64,000 nt of DNA from Cryptomeria japonica (lineage: Eukaryota; Streptophyta; Pinopsida; Cupressales; Cupressaceae). Below, piece after piece: positions 25,669 to 37,596 of this stretch (position 1 is the stretch's first letter; each line of letters begins with the position of its first letter). The notes below the pieces were generated by a model. That model saw only the letters and a list, made by a program, of their open reading frames with translations. It was not told the DNA's origin and searched no databases. The stretch is taken from positions 475,668,008-475,732,007 of the forward strand of contig NC_081405.1 of the NCBI RefSeq assembly GCF_030272615.1, read 5' to 3'. Both the position numbers and the translations under genes were made by a program.

Positions 25669-27208
25669 CTAACATAGACCTTTTCCATGAACCAAATTAG
25701 TGGGCTTGATTTCCATGTCATATTCCTGAATCTTGGCAACCCAGTTGCCCCTTTTAGTTCCAAACTCTTGTTGCATCAAAATTGACTTGACAACAACATC
25801 AGGAACAAGAGCGATGACATGTGAATTCAGAAAATAAAACCTAAAATGTTTCACCGCTTTTACCACAGCAAAAGCGTGCTTCTCCATTTTTGAGTAATTC
25901 AACTCATGAGCTTTTAGCAGATAACTCATGAATGCAATTGGTGATTCCACGCCTTCATTATTTTTCTACGTCAGTATAGCCAAACAGGTATGATCTGATG
26001 CATAGCTATACATGATAAATGCTTTTGTATAATCAGGCCATACCAAGACTGGGGTGTTTGCCATGGCCTCCTTGATATGATGGAAAGCTTTCTTTCCTTT
26101 GGGATTCCGCTTGAAGAGAGAATTTCCTTTCATCATGTTAACTATGTGACGAGTCTGTTCAGCAAAGTCTGGAATAAATCTTCGCAAGAAATTTACTTTG
26201 CTAAAGAAAGAATGGACAACAGTCTTACTTGTTGGCATGGAAAGATCACGAATAGCTTTCACTCTTTCAACATCAATTTTTATACCTTCTTTTGAAACAA
26301 TATGCCCAAGTAACTTACCTTCGGTAACCCAAAAAATAGATTTCTTGGGATTGAGGGAAATTCCATGCTGATGACACTTACCCAAAACTTGTTGCAAATG
26401 ATAGAAATGATCTTGACGTTTCTTAGAATAAACAGTCAAATCAACCAAATAGACTACAATGAACTTAGCAAGGAAACTTCGAAAGGCCAAGTCCATTGCA
26501 CGTTGGAAATTCGCTCCTACATTTATCCACCCAAAAGGAATTTTGTGATATGTGAAAGTGCCTCAAGGTGTGGTAAATGAGGTTTTGTGTTGATCTTTTT
26601 CAAGAACCTCCACTTGGTTGTAACCCAAAAATCCATCCAACATGGACATCATCTCTGATCCAGTAATAGCTTGTAGGACATGATCCATGATAGGTAAAGG
26701 GTAGTTATCTTTTAAGGATGCCTGGTAGGAAATCAACACATATCTGGATCTCACCATTCTTCTTACGTACAGGTACAATATTGTCTATCTAAGAAGAATG
26801 ATGAATGGGGAAAATTATCCTTGCTTTCAACATCTTTTGAACTTTAGCAAAGATAGTATCAGAGATCTTTGGGTTGTATTGCCTTTGCTTCTAACGGAAA
26901 GGTGTGATACCCGACTTTAATGGAATGTCATGATAGAGTTCTTCAGGGCAAAAAGACTTTAGATATTCATAGGAGTAGGCCAAGATGTCAACATATTGTT
27001 GCAATAATGCAACAGATTTTTGTCTTTCTTCTTGTGAACAACACTTTCCAATGTTGACCATCTTTGGATTGACTTCAGTCCTGATATTTACTTGCTCATA
27101 TTCCATTGAGCCTGTAGCTGATTTTTGTTGCTTTTTTACATAATGGTCATGTTTGTCAAAAAGATTTTCTAAAGAAACTAGACCCTTGGGGATCTTGTTT
27201 CCTTTCAA
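25669..27208 (-). pseudogene. Element E reverse transcriptase and RNase H
   Basis: The RT runs from about 27050 (LLQQYVDILAYSYEYL) through DNYPLPIMDHVLQ, MLDGFLGYNQV and KTSFTTPWGT to the active-site region at about 26440. That region reads VVYLVDLTVYSK where the family has Y-x-D-D, so one catalytic Asp is replaced by Val. The connection region (CHQHGISLNPKKS, GIKIDVERVKAI) and the Gypsy-type RNase H (MSYLLKAHELNYSKMEKHAFA, to 25669) follow. Stops lie between 26891 and 26778 and near 25960. It encodes the polymerase that copies element RNA; the motif change alone should inactivate it. Confidence 0.85.
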
Positions 27209-27439
27209 TTACAAAAATCTCTCTCCCATTTCTGCATCAATACTTTCAATTGCATCCTTTGAAGGGCAGTGACTACCTTCAAAATATAGATCATCAAAAC
27301 TGTCAGCCATCTGGAAAAAATCAATTACATGATGATCGTCATTAAACACTTGCCAATGATCATATTTGTCAGGAACACTTGGTCCAAAGACCAATTCAAC
27401 AATGTATGTTGATCCCAAAAAATTTGTGTGAGGAACCAA

Positions 27440-27820
27440 AGAGGTTGTTGATACTGCTAATGAGTCTGCCTTGTCATTAAATTCACAAGAAACCACATAT
27501 ATATCAAAAGCATCAAATGTCTCTATTAGATCCCATACAAGGTTACGATAATCTCATAGCCTATCGCTCCTTGTCTGATATATGTTCCTAACTTGACAAA
27601 CTATCAACTCAGCATCTCCTTGAGAAAGTAAATTTTTAATCCCCTTCCTTTGGGCAACATTCATCCCTAAAAGAAGTAATTCATACTCGGCAGTGTTATT
27701 TATGTTGTCAAACTGCAATTTGAAGGAGAAAGGGGAGAAATTTCCATTAGGAGAAACTAACACAACATCAGCTCTTGATCCAGTAGAAGAACAACTGCCA
27801 TCAAATTCTAGCGTCCAAAC
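27440..27820 (-). pseudogene. RNase H-like domain upstream of RT in element E
   Basis: RNase HI-type catalytic positions can be read in order: WTLEFDGSCSSTGSRADVVL (first Asp, 27802), NNTAEYELLLLGM (Glu), QGDAELIVCQV (Asp) and, after a stop near 27550, FNDKADSLAV (last Asp, near 27466). This matches the additional RNase H known from the plant Tat branch of Ty3/Gypsy elements. There it is normally described after the RT-RNase H part; here it lies before RT and after protease. A second, ordinary RNase H follows RT. Confidence 0.8.
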
Positions 27821-28663
27821 ATCATCTGGACTACCAATGCTGACAGTATCAAAATCAATAATTTCTTGTTGTGAAGTAGAAGATCTTTCTGATTCCGTAA
27901 CAATAATTTCACAATCAACTGGAACCTCATTGAGTGGAATGGCATCTTCAATCTCAGGAACAACCTCTAAACCATCATCAACATGAAGGAAATAATTACC
28001 CATACCTAACAACTCAAAAAGAATCTGTGCCCATTGATCATCAGACTTGACAATGGTGTATTTTGATTCTTTTTCTAGAAGTAACTTTTGGATAACTCCT
28101 TTAACAGGAATACGAGCCTCAGTCATATCCATGTTTAACTCACCTCCCACATCTCTACAGAAATTTCTTCCCAACAATAGACCATAGGAAGTTGGCACAT
28201 CGGCTACCAGTACTGTCATCTTAATCTTCTTTTCTAGGAATGCAGCAAAAGCAAACTACGCATCCTTGATCTAACCTATCAAGGGGACTTGCTTGTTATC
28301 CATAGAGAAACATCTTCCAAATATTTTGGTCAAAGTTAAACCAAGGGCATTGGCAACGTTTCATAGCATAACATTATCAGATGCCCCAGAATCGATTACA
28401 CGGTTACTAAGCTTGTAACCATTTATCAACAAAGAAATATAGAATGGTTCTATCTTTTCTATAGGAGAAGGGGAAGTCACTAAGTTATTTTGAAGTAAGT
28501 TGGACTTGGGAAGATTACTAGGTGTAGTATCTTTTTCTTTAACAAACTTGACCAAACGGTTGAATTGATCTAGATTAGATCTCAAAAATTCAACCTCAGA
28601 GATTTGTATTTTGGTTTTCTTAGCATGGTCTGAAATATCAAATGACTGAAAAGAATTCATCAA
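27821..28663 (-). pseudogene. Element E aspartic protease region
   Basis: RVIDSGASDNVML at about 28393 holds the D-S-G active-site triad of a retropepsin, preceded by PFYISLLINGYKL. A broken stretch follows, then DVPTSYGLLLGRNF, the usual flap-distal GR-F end of plant Gypsy proteases. Stops near 28361 and 28220 interrupt it. It would process the polyprotein. Confidence 0.75.
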
Positions 28664-28684
28664 AGATTGATTTGGGTTCTCATT

Positions 28685-30036
28685 TTAAGAACTTAAAATA
28701 TTAGGTACACTACTCTTTGATGCAGGTGTAGAAGAATTGACAGGTGCAGAAAAATTGACAGCAGTCAAAGAATCACTTACACTTTTATTCTTTGCGGCAT
28801 CCTTTGAGATAGAATTATCTTTTGCTGGATTTGGTATGGGAGTCCCATGCTTAGCAATAGAAACTAGCAAACATTGAGAATCCTTGGTTTGAATAGAATC
28901 ATCACTCTTCACAGTGATAGGTGGCTGAGCTGCCTGTGCTTGCGAACGGGTGAATACTACAAAGACATCCCCATCACGTGTGTCTGGCATATCAACTTCT
29001 TGATATTGCATAAACCTGATATTAGAGTCACCAGCCAACTCTGCACATCTTCTTGATGCAAATTGGTGTCTTCTTCACCAAAAGGGGGAAGATCATTCTA
29101 TTCAGCTTCATCATAACCTATAGCTGAAAATTGGGGTGGTGCTTCCAACGCAAGCCTCTCTGGAGCGGGAGGCAATTTATTTTGATTACACATGGCATAA
29201 TTGGAAGCATTAATTGGATAAGTCCTTCTTGGAACATCATCATAAGAAGTATTTCCTTGTGAGGAAATTTCCTTCTTAAGTGCTAACAACTCATTTGTTA
29301 ACTTTTGTATCATGGGATCAACAGAATTCGTTGAAGAAAAAGATGAATCAGCAATTTTATTATTCCTAACCTTGTTAGGATCTCTCCTTATCTTACCGAT
29401 GAGGATAAGATCATCTTCGACCAATATAGCCATCTATTGCGCAGCGGCCAAATCTGTAGGATTATTCCTTTGTAAAAGAAGGCTCACCTCTGGTAATTGA
29501 GTGTTGATAAAGAAGCATTTCAAATTTCCAACGGTGGGTTGTGAAGCAACTAGAATGTGATTGTGCAATCTGTTGAACTTTTCTATGAACTCACACATAG
29601 GTTCTTGGGGTTCTTTTTTCATTTGAGTTAATTGTGCCAACAACGCGTGATCATCTTCGGCAGACTTGGACCTTGATTTAAATAGTGTTCTGAGAGTTTC
29701 CCAATTTGTGATACAAGCATTCGGAAGATGATAGAACCAATCAACAGTGGCTCCATGCAAAGTCTCAATGAACAATCTCACCAAAAAATCTTCATGCTCA
29801 ACACCTAGGACTCCACATGCAATGTAGAAGGCAGCAATGTGTTCATCCGGGTTTTGAGAACCATCCCCCAAAAATTTAGGCAAATTTTGTCGCGTGCCTT
29901 TGGGAAGTTCATGCAAAGGTGTGGTCAAGTTCAATGGACCAAAAGTAGTACCCCAAGGGCTAGTAGTAGCCATCCTTAATGGATTATATGGTGGTATTAC
30001 AAAATGACTTGCAAGTGGAACAAATAAGACTTGCAA
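28685..30036 (-). pseudogene. Element E gag
   Basis: The first ATG in the frame is at 29973 (MATTSPWGTTFGP). Residues that follow fit the retrotransposon Gag family: LPKFLGDGSQNPDEHIAAFY, VRLFIETLHGATVDWFYHLP, WETLRTLFKSR, MKKEPQEPMCEFIEKFNRLH. A TAG at 29434-29436 interrupts it, and the frame reopens at once and runs to 29098. A further piece at 28685-29038 is Ser/Thr/Ala-rich linker. No zinc knuckle is visible, as in many Athila/Tat Gags. Confidence 0.85.
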
Positions 30037-30300
30037 ACTTGACGCCTCACTTGGTATGGGAGATCATCGTGCAGAAGCAGGAAAACTTCATGTCTGCTGC
30101 AAAGGAGAAAGAGTCCATGGAGGTGTCATGAAAGGAAAATTACGTTGTTGCATAAACTCAAAAGTAGGATCAACAACTCCCGCTAATCATTGCCAACGAG
30201 TGTAACTTTGATAAGCCAGATTATGATTTTTGAGAAAATCAGCAAAATGGATATTACAATGAAAAGAGCACTACAACCCAAAGGGAAAATACTGGTTGCA

Positions 30301-30330
30301 CGTCGCTCTCCAATAGAGTCGCCAAAAAAC
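30301..30330 (-). other. Element E primer-binding-site region
   Basis: On the minus strand it reads GTTTTTTGGCGACTCTATTG directly after the LTR's ...CTACA end. TTTGGCGACTC-type primer sites are common in plant non-chromodomain Gypsy elements. I do not assign the tRNA. Confidence 0.65.
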
Positions 30331-31229
30331 TGTAGAGTGAATATTTTGTCATTAGCATACCAATGACCAAATATATGATTCACACAGAGCTATGTTGAGA
30401 AATTAATCTCTCCTCTCATCAAGGGGAGGTTCCCTTTGAAATTTCTTCTCTAATTAATAAGAAATTAAAATTTGTGGGTTAGTGTTGGGCATATAAGTCT
30501 CTTTTTTCAGAGTTAATGTATTCTCCCTCCACTTTGTTACAATTTTCCTATCACTTTGATACTTAAGGAAATGAACGAATTAATCCAACAAACTATACCA
30601 AGATTTTATAAGCAAGAAGCACAAAGTCTTTCTTGAATATAACACTAACTTAACTAATTATCACAACAGTAAGGAATTCAATCTGGCAGCTCAAAGTCTT
30701 CAAGTATAATTCCTTAATCCTTAAAACTACAAGTAATAATAGCAATACAAAACCTACTACTAATCACTTAACAATAGAAAATTTATCAAATATTCAAGGA
30801 GCACAAAGTCTACTTTTACAATTCAAGAGCTCTTTTACCCAATTAACAATACCTCCTATATCAAGAAATTCAAGAACATATATAAGTCAGGAACGTAAGA
30901 ACATCAACTCATATAAACAATTTTTGACACAACACAAAGTTTGGGATCAAATAAAATTGCTTTCTTTATTTACTTGATCAAATCTTCACAACAAAAGCTC
31001 AAAGTCTTAGTTGAGACAAAAATTCAGCAGAGTTTTGCTTAGCATAATAAAAGATAAAAAATAAAAATGAGGGTCATCCTTATATATAAGAAGAGTGGAG
31101 AAAAATATGGGCAAAGATGACTAATTCAACTGCATAGTCTCACTTGACTACAACTATAGTAGAAAGAAAATATATAGATGCGGGAAAACTTGTAGCATCT
31201 AACAATGCAACTACATGAAAAGAAAATGT

Positions 31230-34200
31230 CAAAAAAGGACACTTTATTCATCTTTCTCCTCCTCGTTTGATTTGTGGAATTATTCCAACTTAGTCAAGAT
31301 GGCCTCCATCTCTACTTGGTTCGGCATTGGGGTAGAATCTGTGATTACACGAACATGGAAAATCGTATCCTCAGCCTCTACATATTTATTTTTCCCATCC
31401 TTCAGCATAGATGCGAGGACCTCAAAATTGACTTGGATCTCTAGTAACTTATCGAATGCACCAAGTGAGAAATCCTGTCTCATGCAGTGATCCATTAAGG
31501 AAAGAAATTCTTGCATGATGGCATCACTAGTAATGAGATTTTGATTGTCATCATTTAGATAACAAGGTAGGTCGGCAATTTTGGCAAAAATGAGATCAAT
31601 CTCATCATCACCTTCCTTCCTCTCTCAATCCAGCTCTGATGTCATCAACCTTATTGTCTCTTTCTTGTGAGAGAATAGTGACAAGATTTGGATATATTTT
31701 TCCCTTGAAGGAACCACTTTATTTTCAATGAGGGCGTCTATTCTGAAGTCCTCCATTTTGATCCAAAAGATTGTACTCTTCTCAACATCTTCAATCTCCT
31801 GAGATAATAAAGTTTTGACACTTTGCATCTGACTTTGGATCACTTCAAAATCATTCAATAACCCAACTATTGAACTTAAGAGATGAGACCCTTCTGACTT
31901 CAGTCGTGCAATCCACTTGTCCACCACTCGACCCTTGGCTCCTACTTGTTCAATTTTCTTAAGAGCTTTAGTGTCCATTTAGGATCCTATGGGCTCAACT
32001 TCCTGGGAGGATTGTGTAAATTTAATAGGAACATTAGTCAATTGTTCACATTTTTGTTTTAATTCATTCTTCGCATCCCTCTCTTGGTCAAGCCTCTGTA
32101 ACAAAGAGTTTAAAGTTGTCTGAGAATCTAGCTTAACACTCTCATGCGTCTCTTCCCCAAGCTCCATGGTTTGCATGATGTAATCCTCAGATTGTATATC
32201 ATCTTTATTCTTATCCGATAATGGTACCATGACCTCAGCATACTTTCTTTTAGAAGCTTGGTCTACTAATACCTGAGAGACAATCTTCAGCTTCTGTGTT
32301 CCTTTGGGCTTTGGAGGAACCAACTGCTCAAAATCAAACTCATCAAGAAAAATTACCTGTTTCTTCCTCTTAGGAGCTACAACCTCCATCTAAGGTGGTA
32401 ATTTTGGATTGGCGGGTGGCGTAGTAGCTTCTTGTTGAGTCTCACTTGGTATTTCAGGAGCCAACTAGCTTAAACTTGCAACAGTTGTAGATGTTGTTAT
32501 TGATATCAATGTTGAAGTATCCAGTGATATACCTACTGATGTAGTAACAACTGTTGATGTTGACCCTGCTTCAGTTATGGCCACAGAGGAGAGAGTGGAA
32601 GGTGTAGTGGAAACAATTTGAGTACTAACCAGACATGGAATTTATGTTATGACCATTGTAGTAGAAATAACTTCAGTGGATAATGCAAAAAATTGTTGAG
32701 TAGTCTCTAACTGCATCATATCCATGCCCAGGTCCTCATCATCGAATTCCTCTTTCTCTTGATTAGAATCAGAATCGATTGAATGGATAATCACCTTTGA
32801 ATGAGTTGGTGCATGTGAAGTGGCTGAGACATTTTCTTCACCAAGATGTGACATTTCTTCAACATGTGCTTCCTCTTGTTGAGGAATTTCACCTTCTTTT
32901 GTCTCCTCTTTTTCAGTATTTCTAGTAGCCTATTGTTCTGGTTCCTTTGTAGTTGTCTCTTGTGCTGCTAAAGATGATTCACCTTTTTTTGACCCTTTAA
33001 TTGTGAACTTCATTTTGGGTCTTTTCCCCTTAGATTGTGTTGCAAGGGCCAAGGACAGTGCTTGTGGGTCGGTTTTGCCCTTGGTTCTTGTTTCAGTCAT
33101 AGTTGTCTTACAAACCGGACCATCACTATTATCATCATCTCCTGAACTAGCAGGAAGTTGTTTCATTCTAAGATTCTTTTTTAGCAACCATGCATTGGTG
33201 TTTGCCAAAATGGGAGAAATTGTTTGAGTGATAGACTTACTCTCCTTTTTTGACCATTACACTGGTGGAAGTGGACAGTCAACAATCTTCTTTTCATTAT
33301 TTGTTGGGACTATTATGTCATCAGTGTCTTCCATGGTCATTAGGATATTTTCCAAATCTAAATTTTCAATCTGCTCCAGGGTAAGATGATTGAAATCCAT
33401 TCTTCTTATGCCTTCCTCATCTTGGCAATCCGCCCACACATCCTTGAACCTAACAACATGGGTGTAGTTTCTTTTGAGCTTATTATTCATGCCACAAAAA
33501 TCAAAATTAGTTCATGCTTTGAATAATGTCATAGTGTTCCATTGCATCTCTTCCTCCATGTTCTTGGCCTTGAAGTTGGTTAAAACTGAGTACCTGCCAA
33601 TAGATTCTGGGAACTTCAACTCGGTCCTATGTGCTTGCGATTACTTTTCATGCACATAGATTAGTTGCCAACACAACTCCATGAGAATGAACTTATCAGA
33701 AGGATACTTTGGTAAAATGAAGGGTTGACCTGAGAAACATCTGATCCGAATGTAAGTGAATGTTGGAAACTGAAGAAAAATGCATCCAAAATGAGACACC
33801 TTGTTATATGCAACCTCTGATAATCTTTTCTTCTGCAAGCTTTTATCAAACATGCACTTCCACACAGCAAAGAAGGCATCATTGACTCTTCTAAAATGGA
33901 TACCTTGATTCTTGATGGTGAGTTGATCATAGTATTCCCAGATAGGTACTAATCTCCTATCACCTTTGGTAGATAAACCTGGATATTGCCTCATAGAAGC
34001 GTCTGCATAAACCAGGTAAGAGGTCATATAAAATTTCAATGTCACTTTGACTTCTTTCAACTATGTGCAGAGTGCATCATTGATCTGCTCACCCCAATCA
34101 ATCCTAGTAGCCCCTTTCCTAATTATATTTATGTAATAACAAATCTAGCTTTGAAAGTAATGAGAATCCTTTAAACCCTTCACTCTTGCCAACATGGTAA

Positions 34201-34830
34201 CCATATCATTGTACTCCTCATTGAAGTCACTTCTATGGAAATACTTAGGCCATCGTGAGGTGGTAGAATTTCTAGCAGTAGAGAGTTACACTGTATTGAT
34301 CCCTTTATTGCATTTGACCTCATTTTTCTCATAGTACTCCTGAGCACTTTTTTGAGAAATATCGGCTACTTCCTCAACTGAAGAACCTTTGAAAACACTA
34401 TCCAAAGTCATGATCACATTTTGATCACCATCCCTAAACTATCTTGTATTTGGATCGAAGTAATCGGCTACTACAAGTATAAAATCCGGATCATGGGCTA
34501 CAACTAGGAAGGAAGCATATTTATGCAACTCAGATTTGATCAAGTTTGTTAGGCGGGAAGGAGCTTTTGAAACTCGATCAATAAACTCTTGCATACTAAC
34601 ATGACCAATTTCTATATCTTTGATCTCCTTGATGTTTGAATCTACTGAACTTTCCAGGTACAGATTCACTTACTTATCATACTTGTACTTCATCTTCTTT
34701 GCTGATGTTTTACCTAGTGAAGATTCCAACTGAATCAAAGAAGGCTTTGATTTGTCCTGAGAGGGTGTTGACATTTGCAAATGACTGCATTCAGCACTGA
34801 GGATTAGCTTCTTTGATAGTTATCATCATC
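31230..34830 (-). pseudogene. LTR-borne ORF of element E, right copy
   Basis: Open pieces at 34439-34669, 33641-34060, 33257-33490, 32930-33208, 32642-32854, 31979-32389, 31625-31978 and 31280-31516 match the left copy in order. The 33641-34060 piece extends about 30 residues past the stop of the left copy (FPTFTYIRIRCFSGQPF, YPSDKFILMELCWQLI). The central part (32300-33000) is low complexity. Both copies show unrelated stops, as expected for decay after insertion of one ancestral coding LTR. Confidence 0.6.
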
Positions 34831-34949
34831 AATAAAACTAAATTTTATCAATCGGATCAAAAAATTAGACTCAGAATAGGCTTGGGAGCAAAATTGTCAA
34901 AAATGGCAAGTCGGGGAAAAAAGTTCGATTTGCACCTTAGGAGTCAAAA

Positions 34950-35890
34950 TTTGCACATCGGACTTTAAAGTCAATGTGCAAATTGGGGAAAGTCATCGGT
35001 ACATCAGACTTTAAAGTCCGATGTGAAAGTTAGGAAAAATCATGAGCACATTGGACTTTAAGTTCTGATGTGCAGATGTAAATCATTCAAAAGACCAGCA
35101 CATCGGACTTTAAAGTCCGATATGTTGGGGAAGGGAAACCGATTGATATGTTGGGTTTTAAAACCTAACATGTCAATCGGATAATCTCCTCTTGCACATC
35201 GAACTTTAAAGTCCAATATGTGAGGTTTACCCTCCTACATATCGGACTTTAAAGTCCAATATGCAGAGAATTATCTCTGTATATCTACCTGCATGTCAGT
35301 TTTTAAGACCCGACATGCAGGCGAGGGAGGGGGAAAAATAAAATGGATCAAAGGGAGATTAGATGATAAAGTCTAATTGCCCTCAACCCAAAGAGAAGGT
35401 TTAAGAGCAATCAGATTTTAATGTCTGATTGCCCTCCGATAATAGAAAAAATGAATGCCCTTCAAAAACAGAAAAACGAAAGCGAAAGGAAAAGAAAAAC
35501 TATAAAACAAACAAAATCCCTACCTGAATCCAGGCGGTTGAAGAAAATCAAGCGACTGGCAATGAATCAAAGTCAAATTCATGAGGGGAGGAGCAGGAGG
35601 GTATGCACATAAGAGAAAACTCAAAACAAAAATGAAGAAATAACCACAAAAGATTAATAAATAACCCAAAAATTAGCAATAAATGCGCTCATTAAAGTTA
35701 ATTGTGCAGTGCATGTCAGACTTTAAAGTACGACATGCAGGATTAAAACCCTTGCAAGTTGGACTTTAAAGTCTGACATGCAAATTTTGACAAATCAACC
35801 TGCAGGTCGGACTTTAAAGTCCCATCTACAGGGGAAAACCAAACCTTTTCACATCGGACTTTAAAGTTTGATGTGCAATTCCCTTTGAAA
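34950..35890. repeat. Array of covarying palindromes in right LTR of E
   Basis: About 12 units of the same kind as at 22930-23990. The long palindrome at 35139-35180 differs from its left-LTR partner by a C-to-T in one arm and the matching G-to-A in the other (GTCGGG/CCTGAC versus GTTGGG/CCTAAC), keeping the pair. Confidence 0.85.
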
Positions 35891-36613
35891 AGAAGGAACC
35901 CGACCTGCAGGAAAAACTGCAAATCTTAAAATCTTAAAAACAATAAAAAATGAAAAGCAAAAAGCTAAATGAGCTAACCGACGGAGTCGATCAAGCTCTC
36001 CTAGAGGTCGTAAGCTATGAAACATACCAGTTTCGTAGGGCTGCCTCACGATTTTGGTCGTGTTGATTTTGGTCGTGCTGAAATAAAGGACAACAAAACC
36101 CTAAAGAACTCTTCTGATCACTGGTGGAGTCACTGAAGAAGATATAAGATCATACTGAATTGCCTTAGACTCGCTCTTAATTGCTCTAAATGCAACATGA
36201 TCAGAAATAAAGTGGATTCAACCTTTTAACCTTCAAGAAACCCTAATCCGTCATTGATATGAATGACTTCCGGTGACAGATACTGGATCTTGGTCGAACA
36301 TGTCTATGTCAAATAAGCATTTACAATGTCTGGAACATCTTCTAGAACCTCTTCCCAAGGCTTGTGCACTATTATCATGAATTTTGCCTACCCCTAAGGC
36401 ATCTGCCTCAGTTACCAGATGAGCTTCCTGCCGATGTAGGAGAAACCTCCTTTGCTAGTTGAGTAACTAGAGCATTACCATATGTTGTTTGATCATCTGA
36501 CTTCCTGACCTATTTCTTGATATGATCTTTCTAGATTTCATTGACCTTCTCTTTCCCTTTATCATTTGATCCATCATTGTTAATCAATGGATTTTTTCTT
36601 CTACAAAATTTAG

Positions 36614-37555
36614 CTATGTGTCCAATCTTGCTGTATGCATAACTGTAACGTTGTTCTTTTGAATTGCTTTTCTATAATCAGTATAATTGCTTGACCTGCA
36701 CTGATTAGCCATATGTCCAAATTTTCCACATGTATAGAATTTTACATTCATTCTGCAATCTTTTGTCTTATGACCATACTTATTGCATTTATAACATTGA
36801 CTGGGAGCATAATTATAGTTCTGATTTGCTCTATTTCTACATTGCCTAGCCATGTGACCAAATTCATTACAAACAAAGCATCTACCATTAAATTTGTAAG
36901 CATCAAGTTGCCTTACCAGTGCCTTCTGGTTTTGATCTTCATTTGCAGTACCGAAGCTTTGACCTTGTTCAAATCCAAGTCCAATGGAATCTCGATTTTG
37001 TCTTTGACTTTTCAATAATTCATCAAGATGTGTTGAACTAACCTTGAAGTTATCCTTATACTCACTTGCAATAGCCAGATCATCTCTTAGAATTATCATT
37101 TGTCTCTCAAGTTCTTGTTCATTATTGTGGGATTGCACTAAGTTTGTTCTCAGCATATCATTTTCATGAACCAACCAGATGCATTCTACAGATCTATCTT
37201 TCAGAGATCTTCCAAGATTTTATTCATTCGTCTTCCGGTCTTCAATCTTCTTTGGCATCCTCATAGTTAGGGCTTGCATTTCATTCCTCATGACCATGTT
37301 CTCTTGACTCAACTTCTAACATCTTTCATTAAGGGCATCCTTCTCTTCATTATCCTAATTTTGCAGAAGTTCCTTCCTCCTAGCTTGAAATGATGATAGC
37401 CTCTCCTGTAGGATAAGAATGAATTCCTTGGCAGAATTCAATTCCTCTTGTAACTTCAATTTCTTCATCCTTTCAGCATCATAATCTTCAAGTGCTACCT
37501 CAAGTTGCTTCTCCAAACTCATATCCATGGATTCTGGATTCAGGATCTTCCTCAA
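36614..37555 (-). pseudogene. Element D ORF1: coiled coil plus zinc knuckles
   Basis: The first part (37355-37555) is a heptad-rich helix (LEVALEDYDAERMKKLKLQEE). A broken stretch follows to 37175, then 36614-37174, with CFVCNEFGHMARQC, CYKCNKYGHKTKDC and CGKFGHMANQC. The last lacks the usual upstream spacing (FYTCGKFGH). The layout matches element A ORF1: it starts close to the primer site, coiled coil first, knuckles last. Probably a Gag-like RNA-binding protein; broken by stops between 37355 and 37175. Confidence 0.75.
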
Positions 37556-37582
37556 TCTGTTAAACTTCCTCTAAGGCACAAG

Positions 37583-37594
37583 GCTCTGATACCA
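37583..37594 (-). other. Element D primer-binding site
   Basis: GCTCTGATACCA, complement of TGGTATCAGAGC, two bases from the 5' LTR. Same initiator-Met type as element A. Confidence 0.85.
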
Positions 37595-37596
37595 AT

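Larger units (their letters stand above)
18142..36095 (-). mobile_element. Element E: giant-LTR Ty3/Gypsy (Tat-like) element, minus strand
   Basis: Two direct repeats, 18142-24161 (6020 bp) and 30331-36095 (5765 bp), both start TG and end GACAACA, and the element is bounded by the perfect 5-bp target duplication AAACC (18137-18141 and 36096-36100). Internal 6.2 kb on the minus strand encodes gag, protease, an RNase H-like domain, RT, RNase H and integrase, in that order. The integrase ends without a visible chromodomain, as in the Athila/Tat branch. A primer-site-like GGCGACTC sequence flanks the right LTR; the left LTR lacks an obvious purine-rich tract. Stops, frameshifts and a damaged RT active site show it is dead. 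The LTRs have many substitutions and about 250 bp net length difference, so it is old. Confidence 0.9.
30331..36095 (-). repeat. Element E 5' LTR (5.8 kb)
   Basis: Same order of parts as the left LTR: palindromes 35890-34950, ORF relics 34830-31230, AT-rich end to 30331. It is followed by target duplication AAACC at 36096. Confidence 0.9.
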
